Part shown: positions 16,089-28,170 of the stretch, piece by piece
How positions within the stretch are numbered: position 1 is the first letter of the stretch
How the letters are laid out: each line of letters starts with the position of its first letter
From: Oceanithermus desulfurans
Lineage (GTDB): Bacteria > Deinococcota > Deinococci > Deinococcales > Marinithermaceae
Assembly: GCF_014201675.1 (NCBI RefSeq)
Contig: NZ_JACHEZ010000006.1
Coordinates: forward strand, 102,251-166,250
DNA: 64,000 nucleotides
Reading direction: 5' to 3'
Translations under genes and position numbers: made by a program
Notes under the pieces: generated by a model
Told to the model about the DNA's origin: nothing
Databases searched by the model: none
The model's input: the letters and a program-made list of their open reading frames with translations, nothing else

Positions 16089-17327
16089 GTGCGAACCTAC
16101 GCCTTCCCCGGACTCCTAGCCTTGGCCGTTTTTTCGGGGCTGCTGCACCTCAGCACCCAGTACCAGATCGTCCGCGCCCCCATGGGCGCGCTTTTTCTGG
16201 CCTTCGCGCTGGCGGGGCCCGCGGCCGCGTACGCCGCGGCCAGGGTGCTGCCCGGCGGCGTCGTGACCTGGGCGGGCCTCGGGCTCTTCGCCGCGGCCAT
16301 GGCCGCGGGGGTATGGCTGCCGCCGGCCCTCGACGCGCTCGCCCTCGTGGGGGTCTTCCTGGCCTACGCCGGCAGCCGCGACCGCCTGCCCGAACGCGAC
16401 GCCGCGGCGTTCTGGGGCTGGGTCTTCGTCTGGCCCGCCCTCGCCCTGATGCTGATCTGGAACATCTTCCCCAGCTTCTTCGCGCTCTGGATCAGCCTCT
16501 TCGACCGCTTCAACTTCATCGGCGAGAGCCGCTTCGTGGGTCTGCTCAACTACGAGATCCTCTGGAGGGACCCGCTCTTCTGGCGCGCGCTTTCCAACAC
16601 CTTCTGGTATGTGGTGCTCACCGTGCCCACCGGGATCCTCCTCGGCACCGTGGTCGCGGTGCTGCTCAACGAACGCATCCGCGGCCTGGGGCTCTACCGC
16701 ACGATCTACTTCCTGCCCTACATCACCGCCCTGACCGCCGCCGCCGCCGTCTGGCAGTGGATCTACCACCCCGAGTTCGGCTTCCTCAACTGGCTGCTGG
16801 GCACCCCGGGCCTCGACTGGCTGCACACCCCCGACGGCATCTTCGCCCTGGCCCTCGCGCCCCTGGGCGTCCAGCTGAGCGGCTTCTGGGCCGGGCCCAG
16901 CGTGGCCTTCACCGCGATCATGATCATGACCGTCTGGCACTTCCTCGGCTACAACGTCGTGATCCTGCTCGCCGGGCTGCAGTCCATCCCGGCGCAGTAC
17001 TACGAGGCGGCCGAGCTCGACGGCGCGGGCTGGTGGCAGATGCAGCGGCACATCACCTGGCCGCTGCTCTCCCCCACCACCTTCTTCCTGGCGATCATCG
17101 GCCTGATCGGGGCGTTCCAGGTCTTCACCCAAGTCTACGTGATGACGCCCACCGGCGGGGTGCTCAACGACACGCTCACCGTCGCCATGTACCTCTACAA
17201 CAAGGGCTTCCGCGACTCCGACTTCTCCTACGCCTCGGCGCTCGCGGTCACGATGTTCGTCATCATTCTGGTGCTCACCCTGATCCAGCGCCGGGTGCTC
17301 GAGCGGAGGGTGACCTATGAACACTAG
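16089..17327 (+). CDS. ABC transporter permease, sugar type (first)
   Basis: A 412-residue inner-membrane permease of the MalF/UgpA class. It has an unusually long hydrophobic N-terminal extension (about 1-110, four segments) before the typical six-helix core. The EAA loop that contacts the ATPase is EAAELDGAGWWQMQRHITWPLL (near residue 310). GTG at 16089 is chosen because TATACT lies 7 nt upstream; an earlier start would reach back into smpB. It overlaps the second permease by 11 bp. The cognate ATPase is absent from this cluster, so a shared MalK/MsmX-type ATPase is expected elsewhere. Confidence 0.9.
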   Translation: MRTYAFPGLLALAVFSGLLHLSTQYQIVRAPMGALFLAFALAGPAAAYAAARVLPGGVVTWAGLGLFAAAMAAGVWLPPALDALALVGVFLAYAGSRDRLPERDAAAFWGWVFVWPALALMLIWNIFPSFFALWISLFDRFNFIGESRFVGLLNYEILWRDPLFWRALSNTFWYVVLTVPTGILLGTVVAVLLNERIRGLGLYRTIYFLPYITALTAAAAVWQWIYHPEFGFLNWLLGTPGLDWLHTPDGIFALALAPLGVQLSGFWAGPSVAFTAIMIMTVWHFLGYNVVILLAGLQSIPAQYYEAAELDGAGWWQMQRHITWPLLSPTTFFLAIIGLIGAFQVFTQVYVMTPTGGVLNDTLTVAMYLYNKGFRDSDFSYASALAVTMFVIILVLTLIQRRVLERRVTYEH

Positions 17328-18540
17328 GCTGCGCCACCTGCTGGGGCGGATCTTCATCTACGCGGTCCTCACCGCCGGCGCGGTCGTCATGGCCTTCCCC
17401 TTCTACTGGATGATCGCCACCAGCGTGAAAAGCCCCCAGGAGGCCCAGCAGGCTGCGCCGATCTGGTTCCCCGAGCGCATCCAGCCCGCCAACTGGCGCA
17501 CCGCCTGGCGCCTGGGCGCCGAGGGCGACCGTCCCTGGTGGGGCGGGTTCGCCCCGGGCCGGACGGTGACCCTGCACCTCCGCGTCGAGGATCCGGGAGC
17601 CGGCCGTCCCCGGGCGCGCGTCCCCAAGCCGCCGGCCGTCTTCAGCGACCCGCGCAGCGAGTCGACGCGCATCCGCATCGAACCCGCCGAAGGCGGCTGG
17701 AAGATCGTGCTCGAGAACGCGGGCACCCAGCGGTTCACCACCCTGCCGCTCGTCGTCTGGATCCCCAAGGACGCCGGGAAGTTCCGCGCCGAGCTGCCTC
17801 CGGACGCCGTACGCTCGCAGCGGGGCTACTGGCGGCTGGAATGGGTCAACGTCAGCCCCGGCCTCTTCGGCTACCTCTTCCACAACTACCGCGAGGCCTG
17901 GCACGCCGCCCCCTTCGCCCGCTACTTCTTCGTCTCCTTCTTCACCGCCGGCACCCAGGTCCTGGGCGGGCTGATCATCGCCACGATGGCCGCCTTCGCC
18001 TTCGCCCGCATCCGTTTCCCCGGCCGGGAGGCCGTCTTCCTGCTCTTCGTGGCCACGATGATGATTCCCGGCGAGGTGCTGCTCATTCCCAACTACATCC
18101 TGCTGGCGAAACTCGGCTGGCTCGACACCTTCTACGCGCTGATCGTGCCCTGGCTGGCCTCGGTCTTCGGCATCTTCCTGCTGCGGCAGTTCTTCCTCTC
18201 GCTGCCGCAGGACCTCTTCGACGCCGCCCGCATCGACGGCGCCAGCTACTGGGGGATGCTCTGGCGCATCGCCTTCCCGCTGGCGGTTCCGGGCCTCGTC
18301 ACCTACGGCATCTTCGCCTTCCTCGGCGCTTACAACGCGCTGCTCTGGCCGCTGATCGTCACCCAGAGCCCGGAGATGCGCACCATCCAGGTGGGGCTGC
18401 AGGCCTTCATCGGCGAGGCCGGCAGCGACTACGGTCAGCTGATGGCCGCCTCCACCATGGCCATCCTGCCGATCGTGCTCGGTTACTTCTTCGCGCAACG
18501 CCATTTCATTCAAGGCATCGCGCGGAGTGGTATCAAGTAA
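17317..18540 (+). CDS. ABC transporter permease, sugar type (second), with periplasmic insertion
   Basis: A 407-residue permease of the MalG/UgpE class, which usually has about 275 residues. The extra length is one insertion of about 110-120 residues (about 70-190) between the first helix (residues 15-35) and the helix beginning near 205. The insert is hydrophilic, rich in beta-prone sequence (VTLHLRVEDPGAGRPRARV, STRIRIEPAEGGWKIVLENA) and lies on the outer face of the membrane. The EAA loop is normal (DAARIDGASYWGMLWRIAFP). The insert may contact the binding protein or the cell wall; function unknown. Confidence 0.9.
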   Translation: MNTRLRHLLGRIFIYAVLTAGAVVMAFPFYWMIATSVKSPQEAQQAAPIWFPERIQPANWRTAWRLGAEGDRPWWGGFAPGRTVTLHLRVEDPGAGRPRARVPKPPAVFSDPRSESTRIRIEPAEGGWKIVLENAGTQRFTTLPLVVWIPKDAGKFRAELPPDAVRSQRGYWRLEWVNVSPGLFGYLFHNYREAWHAAPFARYFFVSFFTAGTQVLGGLIIATMAAFAFARIRFPGREAVFLLFVATMMIPGEVLLIPNYILLAKLGWLDTFYALIVPWLASVFGIFLLRQFFLSLPQDLFDAARIDGASYWGMLWRIAFPLAVPGLVTYGIFAFLGAYNALLWPLIVTQSPEMRTIQVGLQAFIGEAGSDYGQLMAASTMAILPIVLGYFFAQRHFIQGIARSGIK

Positions 18541-18562
18541 GGGAAAGGACGAGGAGGTGGGT

Positions 18563-20913
<2,351 letters not shown>

Positions 20914-20931
20914 GCCCAAGGGAGGTGCGCC

Positions 20932-22124
<1,193 letters not shown>

Positions 22125-22128
<4 letters not shown>

Positions 22129-22895
22129 GGACCCCGCTGCTCGCCGGCAACTGGAAGATGCACAAGACGCCCAGCGAAGCCCGCGTCTGGTTCGCGGAGT
22201 TCCTGGAGGCCAACCCCGCGCTGCAAGGCGGCGGCCGGGCGGCCGTCGAGGTGGCCCTGCTGCCCTCGTTCCCCCTCCTACCCGTCGCCGCCGAGCAGCT
22301 TGCGGGCAGCGGCGTCGCCTGGGGAGCGCAGGACGTTTCCGCGCACAGCTTCGGCGCCTACACCGGCGAGGTGGCCGCCGAGCAGCTGGCCGACCTGGGC
22401 TGCCGCTACGCCGTCGTGGGCCACAGCGAGCGCCGCGCCTACTGGAACGAGTCGGACGCCCTCGTGGCCGCCAAGGCGCGCCGCGCCATGGAAGCGGGCC
22501 TGGTGCCCATCCTTTGCGTCGGCGAGCGGCTCGAGGAGCGCGAGGCGGGGCGGGCGGTGGCCTTCACCCTCGAGCAGCTCGCAGGCAGCCTCGAAGGGGT
22601 GGAGCTCGCGACCGGCGAAGAGCTGGTAATCGCCTACGAGCCCGTCTGGGCCATCGGCACCGGCAAGACGGCCTCCTCCGGCGACGCCCAGGCCATGGCC
22701 GCCGCCATCCGCGGCTTTCTGGCCGAACGCTTCGGCGAGGCCGTGGCCGCGCGCACCCGCATCCTCTACGGCGGCTCGATGAAACCCGCGAACACCGCCG
22801 AGATCCTGGCCGGCCCCGACGTGGACGGCGGCCTCGTCGGCGGCGCGAGCCTCGAGGTGGCCTCCTTCAGCGCCATGGTCGAAGCCGCGGGGTAG
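22125..22895 (+). CDS. tpiA: Triosephosphate isomerase
   Basis: A 256-residue TIM barrel interconverting dihydroxyacetone phosphate and glyceraldehyde-3-phosphate. Catalytic residues: Lys in GNWKMHKT (Lys11 region), His in VVGHSERR (about 99-106) and Glu in [12 protein letters not shown] (about 170-181). The phosphate loop and [10 protein letters not shown] are present. GTG start within GTGA overlap with pgk. Last gene of the glycolytic operon, before a palindromic terminator. Confidence 0.98.
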
Positions 22896-22913
22896 CTTCC
22901 CGCGCCTGTTACG

Positions 22914-22937
22914 ACGCCGGGGCCCGGGCCCCGGCGT
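22914..22937. terminator. Bidirectional terminator between tpiA and pdxT
   Basis: A perfect palindrome (ACGCCGGGGCCC and its complement) followed on the plus strand by TTCTT. It serves both convergent operons. Confidence 0.75.
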
Positions 22938-22946
22938 TCTTGCGTC

Positions 22947-23531
22947 CTAAGAGGCGACGAGGCGCTCGAGGAACTCGCGGTGCAGTCGGTCGTCGCCGGT
23001 CAGCTCGGGGTGAAAGGCGGTGGCCCAGAGGCGGTCCTGCTCCGCGAAGACGACGCGGCCCTGGTAGCGAGCGCGTACCCGCACCCCCTCCCCCACCCGT
23101 ACGATCTCGGGGGCGCGGATGAAGACGGCGCGGAAGGGGGCGTCGAGGCCCTCGACCTCCAGGTCCGCCTCGAAGGAGTCCACCTGGCGCCCGAAGGCGT
23201 TGCGGCGCACGGCGATGTCCATGATCCCCAGGTGGGGCTGCCGGTAGTCCAATATTTCCCGAGCCATCCAGATCGCCCCGGCGCAGGTTCCCCAGACGGC
23301 CAGGTTTCCGGCCCGATAAGCCGCGCGCACCGCGGCGTCGAGTCCGTACTCGGCGGCCAGTTTGCCGATGGTGGTGGACTCGCCCCCGGGTACGACGAGG
23401 CCGCCCAGCCCCTCCAGGTGCCCCGGCAGGCGCACCTCGCGTACGCGCGCGCCCAGGCGCTCGAGCATCTGCTTGTGTTCACGGAAATCGCCCTGAAGGG
23501 CCAGCACACCGACGTTCTTCGCCTCGCTCAC
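22947..23531 (-). CDS. pdxT: Pyridoxal 5'-phosphate synthase glutaminase subunit
   Basis: A 194-residue class-I glutaminase that feeds ammonia to PdxS in PLP synthesis. VGVLALQGDFREH at the N terminus, oxyanion loop GGLVVPGGESTTIG (about 43-56), nucleophile Cys in VWGTCAGAIW (about 82) and the His/Glu pair in AFHPELTGDDR. Start is GTG (23529-23531), with TAAGCT 7 nt upstream. Unlike most organisms, a hairpin terminator stands between pdxS and this gene, so it probably has its own promoter. Confidence 0.97.
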   Translation of the reverse strand: MSEAKNVGVLALQGDFREHKQMLERLGARVREVRLPGHLEGLGGLVVPGGESTTIGKLAAEYGLDAAVRAAYRAGNLAVWGTCAGAIWMAREILDYRQPHLGIMDIAVRRNAFGRQVDSFEADLEVEGLDAPFRAVFIRAPEIVRVGEGVRVRARYQGRVVFAEQDRLWATAFHPELTGDDRLHREFLERLVAS

Positions 23532-23538
23532 GCCCTCC

Positions 23539-23544
23539 AGCTTA
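23539..23544 (-). promoter_or_regulatory. Leaderless-type -10 box for pdxT
   Basis: TAAGCT (complement of 23539-23544), a 7-nt gap containing GGAGGGC and the GTG start. It lies just downstream of the pdxS terminator, which supports separate transcription. Confidence 0.45.
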
Positions 23545-23564
23545 GCGCCGCCGGGCGAAAAAGA

Positions 23565-23588
23565 GAACCCCCGCCGCGGCGGGGGTTC
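23565..23588 (-). terminator. Intrinsic terminator after pdxS
   Basis: A perfect 12-bp-arm palindrome (GAACCCCCGCCG and its complement). Reading on the minus strand it is followed by a T-rich run (TCTTTTTCG), the usual form of a Rho-independent terminator. Confidence 0.8.
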
Positions 23589-23604
23589 TTCGCAAAAGCC
23601 GTGC

Positions 23605-24486
23605 TCACCAGCCGCGCCGGGCCATGCGCTCTTCCTCGCTGAGCTCGTCGAGGTTGATGCCGACCATCGGCTCGCCCAGGTCCTCGCTCACCTCGGCGAG
23701 GATCTCGGGGTCGTTGTAGTGGGTGACCGCGCGCACGATGGCGCGGGCGCGGCGGGCGGGGTCGCCCGACTTGAAGATGCCCGAGCCCACGAAGACGCCG
23801 TCCATGCCCAGGTGCATCATCAGCGCCGCGTCGGCGGGGGTGGCCACGCCGCCGGCGGCGAAGTTGACGACCGGCAGGCGGCCGTGCTCGTGCACGTAGC
23901 GGACCAGCTCGTAAGGGGCCTGGAGGTTCTTGGCCTCGGCCATGAGCTCGTCTTCGCGCATCCCCTGGATGCGGCGGATGGCCTTCATGACGTTACGGGC
24001 GTGGCGCACCGCCTCCACCACGTTGCCGGTGCCGGCCTCCCCTTTGGTGCGGATCATGGCCGAGCCCTCGGCGATGCGGCGCAGGGCTTCGCCCAGGTCG
24101 CGGGCGCCGTTGACGAAGGGGACCTTGAAAGCCCACTTGTCGATGTGGTGCTCCTCGTCGGCCGGGGTGAGGACCTCGGATTCGTCGATGAAGTCGACCC
24201 CCAGGGCCTCGAGGATCATGGCCTCGGCGAGGTGGCCGATGCGCACCTTGGCCATCACCGGGATGCTGACCGCGGCCATGATCTCCTTGATGACCTTGGG
24301 GTCGGACATGCGCGCCACCCCACCCTGGGCTCGGATGTCGGCGGGGACGCGCTCGAGCGCCATCACCGCCACCGCGCCAGCCTCTTCGGCGATCTTGGCC
24401 TGCTCGGGCGTGGTCACGTCCATGATCACGCCGCCCTTGAACATCTCTGCGAAACCCGTCTTTACGCGCAGGGTACCTTTTTCCAT
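23605..24486 (-). CDS. pdxS: Pyridoxal 5'-phosphate synthase subunit PdxS
   Basis: A 293-residue (beta/alpha)8 enzyme that builds PLP from ribose-5-phosphate, glyceraldehyde-3-phosphate and ammonia. Highly conserved blocks: [20 protein letters not shown] (18-37), [13 protein letters not shown] with the catalytic Lys, [18 protein letters not shown], and [21 protein letters not shown] with a GAAGGAGAG site. The gene begins 13 bp after the M23 peptidase stop, so it may be read from that promoter. Forms a 12+12 complex with PdxT. Confidence 0.98.
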   Translation of the reverse strand: MEKGTLRVKTGFAEMFKGGVIMDVTTPEQAKIAEEAGAVAVMALERVPADIRAQGGVARMSDPKVIKEIMAAVSIPVMAKVRIGHLAEAMILEALGVDFIDESEVLTPADEEHHIDKWAFKVPFVNGARDLGEALRRIAEGSAMIRTKGEAGTGNVVEAVRHARNVMKAIRRIQGMREDELMAEAKNLQAPYELVRYVHEHGRLPVVNFAAGGVATPADAALMMHLGMDGVFVGSGIFKSGDPARRARAIVRAVTHYNDPEILAEVSEDLGEPMVGINLDELSEEERMARRGW

Positions 24487-24499
24487 GGAGCTCTCCTTC

Positions 24500-25663
24500 T
24501 TATTTGGGCAGGAAACTCAGGGGGTTTTGGGTCTTGCCGCGGATGCGGACCTCGAGGTGCAGGTGGGGACCGGTGGCGAAGCCGGTGCGGCCCACGTAGC
24601 CGACGAGGGCGCCCTGCTTCACCTGCTGGCCGCGCCGCACGGCGATGCGCGACATGTGCGCGTACAGGGTCTCCACGCCGCCCCCGTGGTCGATCTTGAC
24701 GTAGTAGCCGTAGCCCACGCGCGACCACCCCGCCGCGGTCACGATGCCGCCCTTGGCCGCGTAGATCGGCGTGCCCTGGGGGGCGGCCATGTCCAGGCCG
24801 GTGTGCACCCGGCGGAACCTGCGGTAGTAGCGGGCGTCGTGGTAGGTCGCGGTGATGCGGAACTTGGTGAGCGGCCACTGAAAACCCTTGGCCGAGGTGC
24901 CGCCGCGGTAGGCCACCTGCCGCAGCCGCGCCGCGCGCTCGGCGGCCAGGCGGCGACGGCGCTCTTCGGCCAGCCGGCGCTCCTCCTTGCGGCGTTCCTC
25001 GAGCCGGGCCATGGCCTCGCGCGCGGCGATGCCGGGGATGAGGACGCGGTCGCCGGGTTTGAGGTCGAGGGGGTTGTCCAGGCCGTTGGCGCGCGCCAGA
25101 CGGGCCATGTCGACGCGGTAACGACGGGCGATGGTCTCGAGGTTCTCCCCCTCACCCACGGTAATCAGGAGTCCGCGCTCGCCGGTGGGCACGAAGAGCT
25201 TGGTGCCGACGCTGAGGCGGTCCAGGCTGGCGAGGTCGAGGTTGGCGGAAACCAGGTCGATGATGCGTAGGCCGAACTGGCCTGCGATGCGCTCGAGCGA
25301 GTCGCCCGGGCGCACGGTGTAGACCTGCACCCCCGGGGGGAGCCGCGGCTCGTCCTTCTGCTTGACCTCGATGGGCACCTTCAGCGTCTGCCCCGGCTTG
25401 AGCAGGTCGCGCTTGAGGCCCGAAAGCTTCTTGATCTCGCCGAGGTCGCTGCGGTAGCGCGCCGCGATGAGGAGCAGCGACTCGCCGGGCTTGACGGTAT
25501 GAAAAACCACCCCGTAGCTCGGGGCGGGTTCCAGCACGACGACTTCCTGCGGGGGGCGGAGCGTGGCTTCGAGTTCGGGCAGGATCTCCAGGGGCGAGAT
25601 CGGTATGGCCAGCAGGCTACCCGCAAAGAGCCACGAGAGTGTTAATCCACGACGGTTCGCCAC
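24500..25663 (-). CDS. LysM/M23 family exported endopeptidase
   Basis: A 387-residue cell-wall hydrolase or its regulator. N-terminal signal/anchor (about 7-26), three LysM peptidoglycan-binding modules (about 50-95, 110-155 and 162-207), a Glu/Arg-rich linker (about 210-245), and a C-terminal M23 domain with zinc ligands in [14 protein letters not shown] and [11 protein letters not shown]. The full metal site suggests active peptidoglycan endopeptidase. The GTG at 25661-25663 is chosen because GGAGG is 5 nt before it and TATAAT lies further upstream; a TTG four codons earlier overlaps the ribosome-binding site. Confidence 0.9.
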   Translation of the reverse strand: MANRRGLTLSWLFAGSLLAIPISPLEILPELEATLRPPQEVVVLEPAPSYGVVFHTVKPGESLLLIAARYRSDLGEIKKLSGLKRDLLKPGQTLKVPIEVKQKDEPRLPPGVQVYTVRPGDSLERIAGQFGLRIIDLVSANLDLASLDRLSVGTKLFVPTGERGLLITVGEGENLETIARRYRVDMARLARANGLDNPLDLKPGDRVLIPGIAAREAMARLEERRKEERRLAEERRRRLAAERAARLRQVAYRGGTSAKGFQWPLTKFRITATYHDARYYRRFRRVHTGLDMAAPQGTPIYAAKGGIVTAAGWSRVGYGYYVKIDHGGGVETLYAHMSRIAVRRGQQVKQGALVGYVGRTGFATGPHLHLEVRIRGKTQNPLSFLPK

Positions 25664-25680
25664 GCACGCCTCCAACGGGG

Positions 25681-25686
25681 ATTATA
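25681..25686 (-). promoter_or_regulatory. -10 box for the M23 peptidase gene
   Basis: A consensus TATAAT (complement of 25681-25686) in the gap after rho. Predicted start near 25674, leaving a leader of about 11 nt with GGAGG. The -35 position lies in the rho stop region and is a poor match. Confidence 0.55.
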
Positions 25687-25695
25687 CCCCGATGC

Positions 25696-26976
25696 CTACT
25701 TTGCCGCTAGGGTAGCCAGGAATTCCTGATTGGACTTGGTGCGCTTGAGGCGGCCCAGCAGCATCTCCATGGCCTCGGCCGGGTCCATGTCGGCGAGCAC
25801 CTTGCGCAGCAGGCACATCTTGTGCAGCACCTCTTCGCCGAGCAGCAGCTCTTCGCGGCGGGTGCCCGACTTGAGGATGTCGATGGCCGGGAAGATGCGC
25901 CGCTCCTCGAGCCGGCGGGAAAGGTGCAGCTCCATGTTGCCGGTGCCCTTGAACTCCTCGAAGATCACGTCGTCCATGCGGCTGCCGGTCTCCACCAGCG
26001 CGGTCGCCAGGATGGTCAGCGAGCCGCCGCCGCGGATGTTGCGCGCCGCGCCCAGAAAGCGCTTGGGGAAGTGCAGTGCCGCCGAGTCGAGGCCGCCCGA
26101 GAGGGTGCGCCCGGTGGGCGGGGTGACCAGGTTGTTGGCGCGCGCCAGTCGGGTGATCGAGTCGAGCAGGATGACGACGTGGCCGCCCTCCTCGACGATA
26201 CGGCGGGCGCGCTCGTGGACGAACTCGGCCACGCGGATGTGGTTCTGGGGCGGTTCGTCGAAGGTGCTGGCGATGACCTCGGCCTTCTCGACCGACTCGC
26301 GGAAGTCCGTGACCTCCTCGGGCCGCTCGTCGATGAGCAGCACGATCACCTTGACGTCGGGCTCGTTTTCCAGGATGGCGTTGGCGACCTTCTTCAGCAG
26401 CGTCGTCTTACCGGCCTTGGGCGGCGCCACGATGAGGCCGCGCTGGCCGCGCCCGATCGGCACCAGCAGGTCGATGACGCGGGTGGAGAGCTCCTCGGGG
26501 GTCGTCTCCAGCTTGAGCTGGCGGTCGGGGAACTGGGGCACCAGCTCGTCGAACTTGGGGCGCTTGACGGCCTGGGCGGGCTCGAGCCCGTTGATGGCCT
26601 CCACCCGGATCAGGGTGCCGTAGCGCTCGTTCTCGCGCGGCGGCCGCGCCTTGCCGACGATGTAGTCGCCGGTGCGCAGCTGGAACTGCTTGATCAGGCC
26701 GGCGCTGACGATGACGCTGCGGGAGTCGAGGTTGTAGACGTTGTCCTGGAGGAAGCCGTAGCCGTCGGGGCTGGTCTCCAGGTAGCCCTTGGCGAGGGAG
26801 AGCCCCTCGTCCTGGGCCTGGTGCTCCAGGATGGCCATGATGAGCTCGTCCTTGCCGAGCTTCTTGTAGTTCTTGATGCCCATCTGCGCCGCGAGCAGGT
26901 GCAGCTCCGGCAGGATCTTGGCGTTGAGTTCCTTGTAGGTCTGGGGGGTTTCGGTGGTGGTCTTTTTCTTGCTCAT
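25696..26976 (-). CDS. rho: Transcription termination factor Rho
   Basis: A 426-residue RNA-dependent helicase that terminates transcription. N-terminal Rho_N helical domain (about 14-60), RNA-binding cold-shock domain (about 62-135; GYGFLQDNVYNLDSRSVIVS) and the RecA-like ATPase with Walker A APPKAGKTTLLKK (about 188-200), Walker B VVILLDSITRLARA, and the Q/R loops. No extra insertion is seen, unlike some high-GC bacteria. The ATG overlaps the transaldolase stop by 4 bp, so the two form one operon. Confidence 0.98.
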   Translation of the reverse strand: MSKKKTTTETPQTYKELNAKILPELHLLAAQMGIKNYKKLGKDELIMAILEHQAQDEGLSLAKGYLETSPDGYGFLQDNVYNLDSRSVIVSAGLIKQFQLRTGDYIVGKARPPRENERYGTLIRVEAINGLEPAQAVKRPKFDELVPQFPDRQLKLETTPEELSTRVIDLLVPIGRGQRGLIVAPPKAGKTTLLKKVANAILENEPDVKVIVLLIDERPEEVTDFRESVEKAEVIASTFDEPPQNHIRVAEFVHERARRIVEEGGHVVILLDSITRLARANNLVTPPTGRTLSGGLDSAALHFPKRFLGAARNIRGGGSLTILATALVETGSRMDDVIFEEFKGTGNMELHLSRRLEERRIFPAIDILKSGTRREELLLGEEVLHKMCLLRKVLADMDPAEAMEMLLGRLKRTKSNQEFLATLAAK

Positions 26977-27665
26977 AGTTCTTGCTTCGCCTTCTCCCAG
27001 TCGGCCAGGAAGCGGTCGATGCCGATCTCGGTCAGCGGGTGCCGGACCATGGCCTTCAGGACCTTGTAGGGAACCGTGGCGATGTCGGCCCCGGCCACCG
27101 CGGCGGCGGTGACGTGCTGCGGATGCCGCACCGAGGCGGCGATGATCTCGGTGCCGAGGTCGTGGACGTCGAAGATCTCGCGGATGGTACGGACCAGCTC
27201 GACCCCGTCCCAGCCGATGTCGTCGACCCGGCCCAGGAAGGGGCTGACGTAGCGGGCGCCCGCGCGGGCGGCGAGCAGGGCCTGGTTGGCCGAGAAGACG
27301 AGGGTCATGTTGACCGCGACGCCCTCGTCCGCCAACACCCGGCAGGCGCGGAGCCCCGCCTCGGAGATGGGCAGCTTGACGACGACGTGCTCGCTGAGCG
27401 CCGCGAGCCTGCGCCCCTCCTCCACCATGCCTTCGGGGTCGGTGGCCAGGGCCTCGGCCGAGACCGGGGCCTGCACCAGCTCGGCGATCTCGCGCACGAT
27501 CTCCGTAAAGCGCGCGTAGAACGCCTCCTCGCTGTCGAAACGCTCCCCGGCTTCCCCCAACGCCTTCGCGACCAGGCTGGGGTTGGTGGTCACGCCGGCG
27601 AGCACGCCCAATGCGTGGACTTCACGGATCTCCTGCACGTTGGCGGTATCGAGGTATAACTTCAT
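26973..27665 (-). CDS. tal: Transaldolase, small (TalC/MipB) type
   Basis: A 230-residue (beta/alpha)8 aldolase of the non-oxidative pentose phosphate pathway. Schiff-base Lys97 is in VVVKLPIS; MKLYLDTANVQEI and GVTTNPSL are N-terminal signatures. Annotation pipelines often call this family fructose-6-phosphate aldolase, but residue 124 is Phe in TLVFSANQ where FSA enzymes have Tyr, which favours transaldolase. ATG with GAAGGAG. Upstream is a TTGAAG/TACAAT promoter divergent from ileS. Cotranscribed with rho. Confidence 0.92.
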   Translation of the reverse strand: MKLYLDTANVQEIREVHALGVLAGVTTNPSLVAKALGEAGERFDSEEAFYARFTEIVREIAELVQAPVSAEALATDPEGMVEEGRRLAALSEHVVVKLPISEAGLRACRVLADEGVAVNMTLVFSANQALLAARAGARYVSPFLGRVDDIGWDGVELVRTIREIFDVHDLGTEIIAASVRHPQHVTAAAVAGADIATVPYKVLKAMVRHPLTEIGIDRFLADWEKAKQEL

Positions 27666-27715
27666 GGGGCTCCTTCTTCGTTTTCCTTGGAAAAACCGCT
27701 TTCGAGGTTTAACTT

Positions 27716-27744
27716 ATTGTACTAAGCGCACGTGAGAACTTCAA
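27716..27744 (-). promoter_or_regulatory. Promoter of tal-rho
   Basis: Minus strand TTGAAG (complement of 27739-27744), 17-bp spacer, TACAAT (complement of 27716-27721). Predicted leader of about 44 nt. Confidence 0.6.
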
Positions 27745-27745
27745 G

Positions 27746-27775
27746 TTGCAGCTCGGGTGCGGTCTTTTGTAGGAT
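27746..27775 (+). promoter_or_regulatory. Candidate promoter of the ileS leader
   Basis: TTGCAG (27746-27751), 18-bp spacer, TAGGAT (27770-27775), back to back with the tal promoter. A second possible -10 (ATTATA, 27805-27810) lies downstream, so the exact 5' end of the leader is uncertain. Confidence 0.45.
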
Positions 27776-27782
27776 GGCGGCA

Positions 27783-28159
27783 GACCGCGGCCTACCGAGG
27801 GAGGATTATACCCCCCGACCGCCGCGGTGTAAAGGCTGCGAAGGGGACGCGAACGGGGTCCGCCTCCACTCAGCGAGCCGGGAGGGTGCGAGCCGGCTGG
27901 AGGTCCCGGGAGCCATCGCCCCCGAGCCGCGGGAAGAACGGCCGCAAGGCTCAGTAGACCCCGCCGGGTGCGCCCGTTACAGCGCCAAAGAGAGCGTGGC
28001 GGCTTCGCCGCCGGAGGCGGGAAGTAGGAAGCGGGTAGTGGGATACCCACGCCCCACAACCCACATCCCACATCCGGGCACAGCCCCACGAAGCGCGGTG
28101 GTACCGCGGAGCCCAGGCTTCGTCCGCGCGCATCCCTTGAGGTGCGCGCGGTTTTCTTT
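27783..28159 (+). promoter_or_regulatory. T-box leader of ileS (tRNA-Ile sensing)
   Basis: This 505-bp gene-free region holds a T-box riboswitch. The T-box core TGGTACCGCG is at 28099-28108, and CTTCGTCC follows at 28118-28125 as in typical leaders. The antiterminator base pairs 28093-28098 (GCGCGG) with 28124-28129. The distal Stem I motif CAGCGAGCC...GGTGCGAGCC is at 27871-27894, and a candidate specifier ATC (Ile) is at 27915-27917, followed by GCCCCCGAG. An extra hairpin (ACCGCGGC/GCCGCGGT, 27784-27828) precedes Stem I. Uncharged tRNA-Ile should stabilise the antiterminator and allow ileS transcription. Stem I limits are approximate. Confidence 0.88.
28124..28159 (+). terminator. T-box attenuator terminator
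   Basis: CCGCGCGCATC (28124-28134) pairs with GGTGCGCGCGG (28141-28151), followed by TTTTCTTT. Its 5' arm is the same sequence needed for the antiterminator, so the two folds exclude each other: transcription attenuation rather than translational control. Confidence 0.88.
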
Positions 28160-28170
28160 GAGGAGGACGT

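Noticed and set aside
26973..27665. Annotation as fructose-6-phosphate aldolase
   Set aside because: The active site has Phe (TLVFSANQ) where fructose-6-phosphate aldolases have Tyr; transaldolase fits better.
28017..28075. Possible CRISPR-like repeat array in the ileS leader
   Set aside because: Units are short, unequal and without spacers; they are simple purine/pyrimidine repeats within a T-box leader.
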